From Apostichopus californicus (lineage: Eukaryota > Echinodermata > Holothuroidea > Aspidochirotida > Stichopodidae): a stretch of DNA of 34,887 bases. The stretch spans positions 1 to 34,887 of the forward strand of contig JAIPMN010003282.1 of the NCBI GenBank assembly GCA_020650975.1. The letters are read 5' to 3'. The position numbers and the translations under genes are program-made. A model generated the notes under the pieces. That model searched no databases, was not told the origin of the DNA, and saw nothing but the letters and a program-made list of their open reading frames with translations. The first letter of the stretch is position 1. Each line of letters opens with the position of its first letter. Shown one piece after another: positions 33,371 through 34,887 of the stretch.

Positions 33371-33964
33371 ATTAACATCCTTAATAACAGCACTGTTAAA
33401 ACGTTCAAACTGTTCATTTAATTCAACTCATTCAAGTTCACTAGATATCAAGTTTTTGTGATGGTCACCGGGTTTGCTTATAGATTTTAGCAGGCTCCAC
33501 AGAGAATTAGAATTTCATGTAACTTTCTCAAAATAAATAGATCTATTTTTGTGTACGTACTTATTGATTTCTCTTTGTAAGCTGTTTCTCTTTGCTGTAT
33601 CACCAGTTTCGATTGCCTTCATCTTCCCCTTTTCTAATTTCTTTATTGTTTCATCCGCTGGTAATCTCTTCATCATCTCCGAGGCAGGTATAATCTTATG
33701 TGGGATGTATATATCACTTGTGAAGTTAATGTAACATGAAACCACTTCAGTTAGCTCACGCAAGGTATTACAGTTCTCTGTAAAAATACTCCAGTCAGTT
33801 GAGTCCAACATTTCTCTTAAGTTCTTGATATTGTTCATACTAGTGTCCCTCTCCCTTCTTCTCGTCTTCTTTTGAACCAGGCGATGTTTCTCTGTGTACT
33901 TTGGTATGACGCATATGCTGATATGGTCAGATGTGGCTACGGAATGTAGTTTCCTAGCTTGGTA

Positions 33965-34460
33965 TTAATTATCGTCTTTGACATACACAGCATCCAAAGT
34001 AGCCTGTGATCTTGGATATGTGATGAAGTTGACAATGTTTTTGTAGCCCATAGTCTCAAGGAGAGGAACTCTGTTTCTGTTGATGTCCCCTAAAATGACG
34101 ATGTTAGATCGTGGGTTGTTTTTCAAAATTTTTGTTAGTGCCTTCTTCATCTCTGCATCGGCAACTGGAAAATTTGATGTAGGACGGGTATAAATGTTGA
34201 CAATGATGATACTGCTTGTACCACTCGGCAAAAAACGGGGACGGGCACTCACAGCCAGTAGCTCAATGTCCGGCGTTGATAAGGTTATAGATACTTTGGG
34301 AAAAATAAGTTATTAGACCTCCACCATTTGCCGAGTACTCCCTGTCATAGCGAAACATATAGAAATTCTCCAAAGGCCTCATCTGTGACCAAGTGTTGTG
34401 GGATCTCGTCGTTCCATGACTGACATCCGTATTTTGGAATCTTTGTTTCTTGTAGGGCTA
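33965..34460 (-). pseudogene. LINE endonuclease fragment
   Basis: Apurinic/apyrimidinic-type endonuclease region broken across frames. ALQETKI near 34455 holds the metal-binding glutamate, ILGDINR near 34100 the aspartate-asparagine pair, and SQATLDAVYV near 33990 follows. Frame changes at about 34440 and 34300 interrupt it. Confidence 0.8.
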
Positions 34461-34887
34461 TGAAGATTTGGCATATTTACTATAGTCTGTTCTAAGTGTG
34501 TAAACTTGCCCTGAATACTGTTTATGTTGGAGGAGAATCCATAAGGAAAGCTGAAGTTAGCAGGCTTCGTTTGTCTTATTCTCTTCTGTATTCCAGCTCA
34601 CTTGCCTCTCCGTCGACGAACAATAGATAGTTCTTTCAATTTGTTCAGCACCCGTGGCTCCAACAAAAACTCTGTCATGTGGGCTTTAATGCTGTATAAC
34701 GTACATGCTCCATACTGTACTAGGTTTTGACTAGATCCGTTCTCCATGGACTTGTAAAGGTATAGTTTGTGCATAGGCCTAACAGTTAGGTTTATAGCAA
34801 AATTGAGATGGAGTTAACACAAAAAGTAGATGTTAAGATACAGCTTCATCCTCGAAAAATACGTACAACACAGACTGATTAGTTAGT

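Larger units (their letters stand above)
32480..34747 (-). mobile_element. Decayed non-LTR retrotransposon (LINE, CR1/L2-like) with endonuclease and reverse transcriptase
   Basis: Read on the minus strand. A short N-terminal part from an ATG at 34747 (SQNLVQYGACTLYSIKAH, LNKLKELSIVRRRRGK) leads into an apurinic-type endonuclease with ALQETKI, DREYSANGGGLITYFS, IVILGDINR and SQATLDAVYV. A linker follows at 33838-33515. The reverse transcriptase (33370 downward) shows SGFDNISWWVFKYC, LIPSSWKHAKTSPVPK, LFLDFSSAFNTVLPN, GVPQ and the catalytic YADD (about 32617). Frame changes near 34440, 34300 and 32705 and an in-frame stop near 34611 show it is inactive. LDFSSAFNT suggests the CR1/L2 side of the Jockey superfamily. 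The 3' end is not defined. Confidence 0.88.
31813..34887. other. C2CD3 intron or flank, mostly LINE
   Basis: No further C2CD3 exon is seen. An antisense LINE fills about 32340-34747. Between 31825 and 32219 a hydrophobic minus-strand frame (with LTFISGSLIRNYTDEWLQ) is unrecognised and could be LINE 3' sequence or chance. Confidence 0.55.

Overview
This is eukaryotic genomic DNA. Genes are split by GT-AG introns, intergenic space is AT-rich, several kinds of transposable element are present, and there is one short N gap. Protein matches below were made from memory of family sequences; no search was run. The four genes are animal genes. The short introns and the mix of a CR1/L2-like LINE, tRNA-derived SINEs and hAT- or mariner-type MITEs suit an invertebrate deuterostome. 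An echinoderm, possibly a sea cucumber, is my best guess, but the sequence does not prove it.

Layout. (1) 1-3998, minus strand: the first coding exon of an MNT-like MAX-network repressor, carrying its SIN3-interacting helix. The rest of the gene would lie in or beyond 1-3898, which holds a foldback hAT-like MITE. (2) 3999-7370: intergenic region with a palindromic pair of CACGTG E-boxes about 0.9 kb upstream of the MNT-like start. (3) 7371-9956, plus strand: a complete three-exon ETFBKMT (METTL20), the mitochondrial lysine methyltransferase of ETF-beta. (4) 9957-12822: convergent intergenic region with an AP-1-rich dispersed repeat, a 29-30 bp tandem repeat and a hAT-type MITE with an exact 8-bp target duplication. 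(5) 12823-19267, minus strand: seven exons of ASPDH (putative L-aspartate dehydrogenase), lacking only the first exon with the dinucleotide-binding loop. (6) 19268-22178: head-to-head gap that should hold the first exons and promoters of ASPDH and C2CD3; it contains a mariner-like MITE. (7) 22179-31812, plus strand: ten consecutive exons of the N-terminal part of C2CD3, a centriole-distal-end and ciliogenesis protein. (8) 31813-34887: intron or flank occupied by a decayed LINE in antisense.

The genes do not form a pathway. The most unusual feature is shared architecture: three tandem repeats have units that contain a real exon end plus its 5' splice site. They are an eleven-unit ~75-bp satellite running into an ASPDH exon, an 18-bp minisatellite of about 1.8 kb starting exactly at a C2CD3 splice donor, and a 33-bp duplication of another C2CD3 exon end that makes in-frame tandem donors. 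A fourth intronic repeat (49 bp x3) also carries a strong donor-like motif in every copy.
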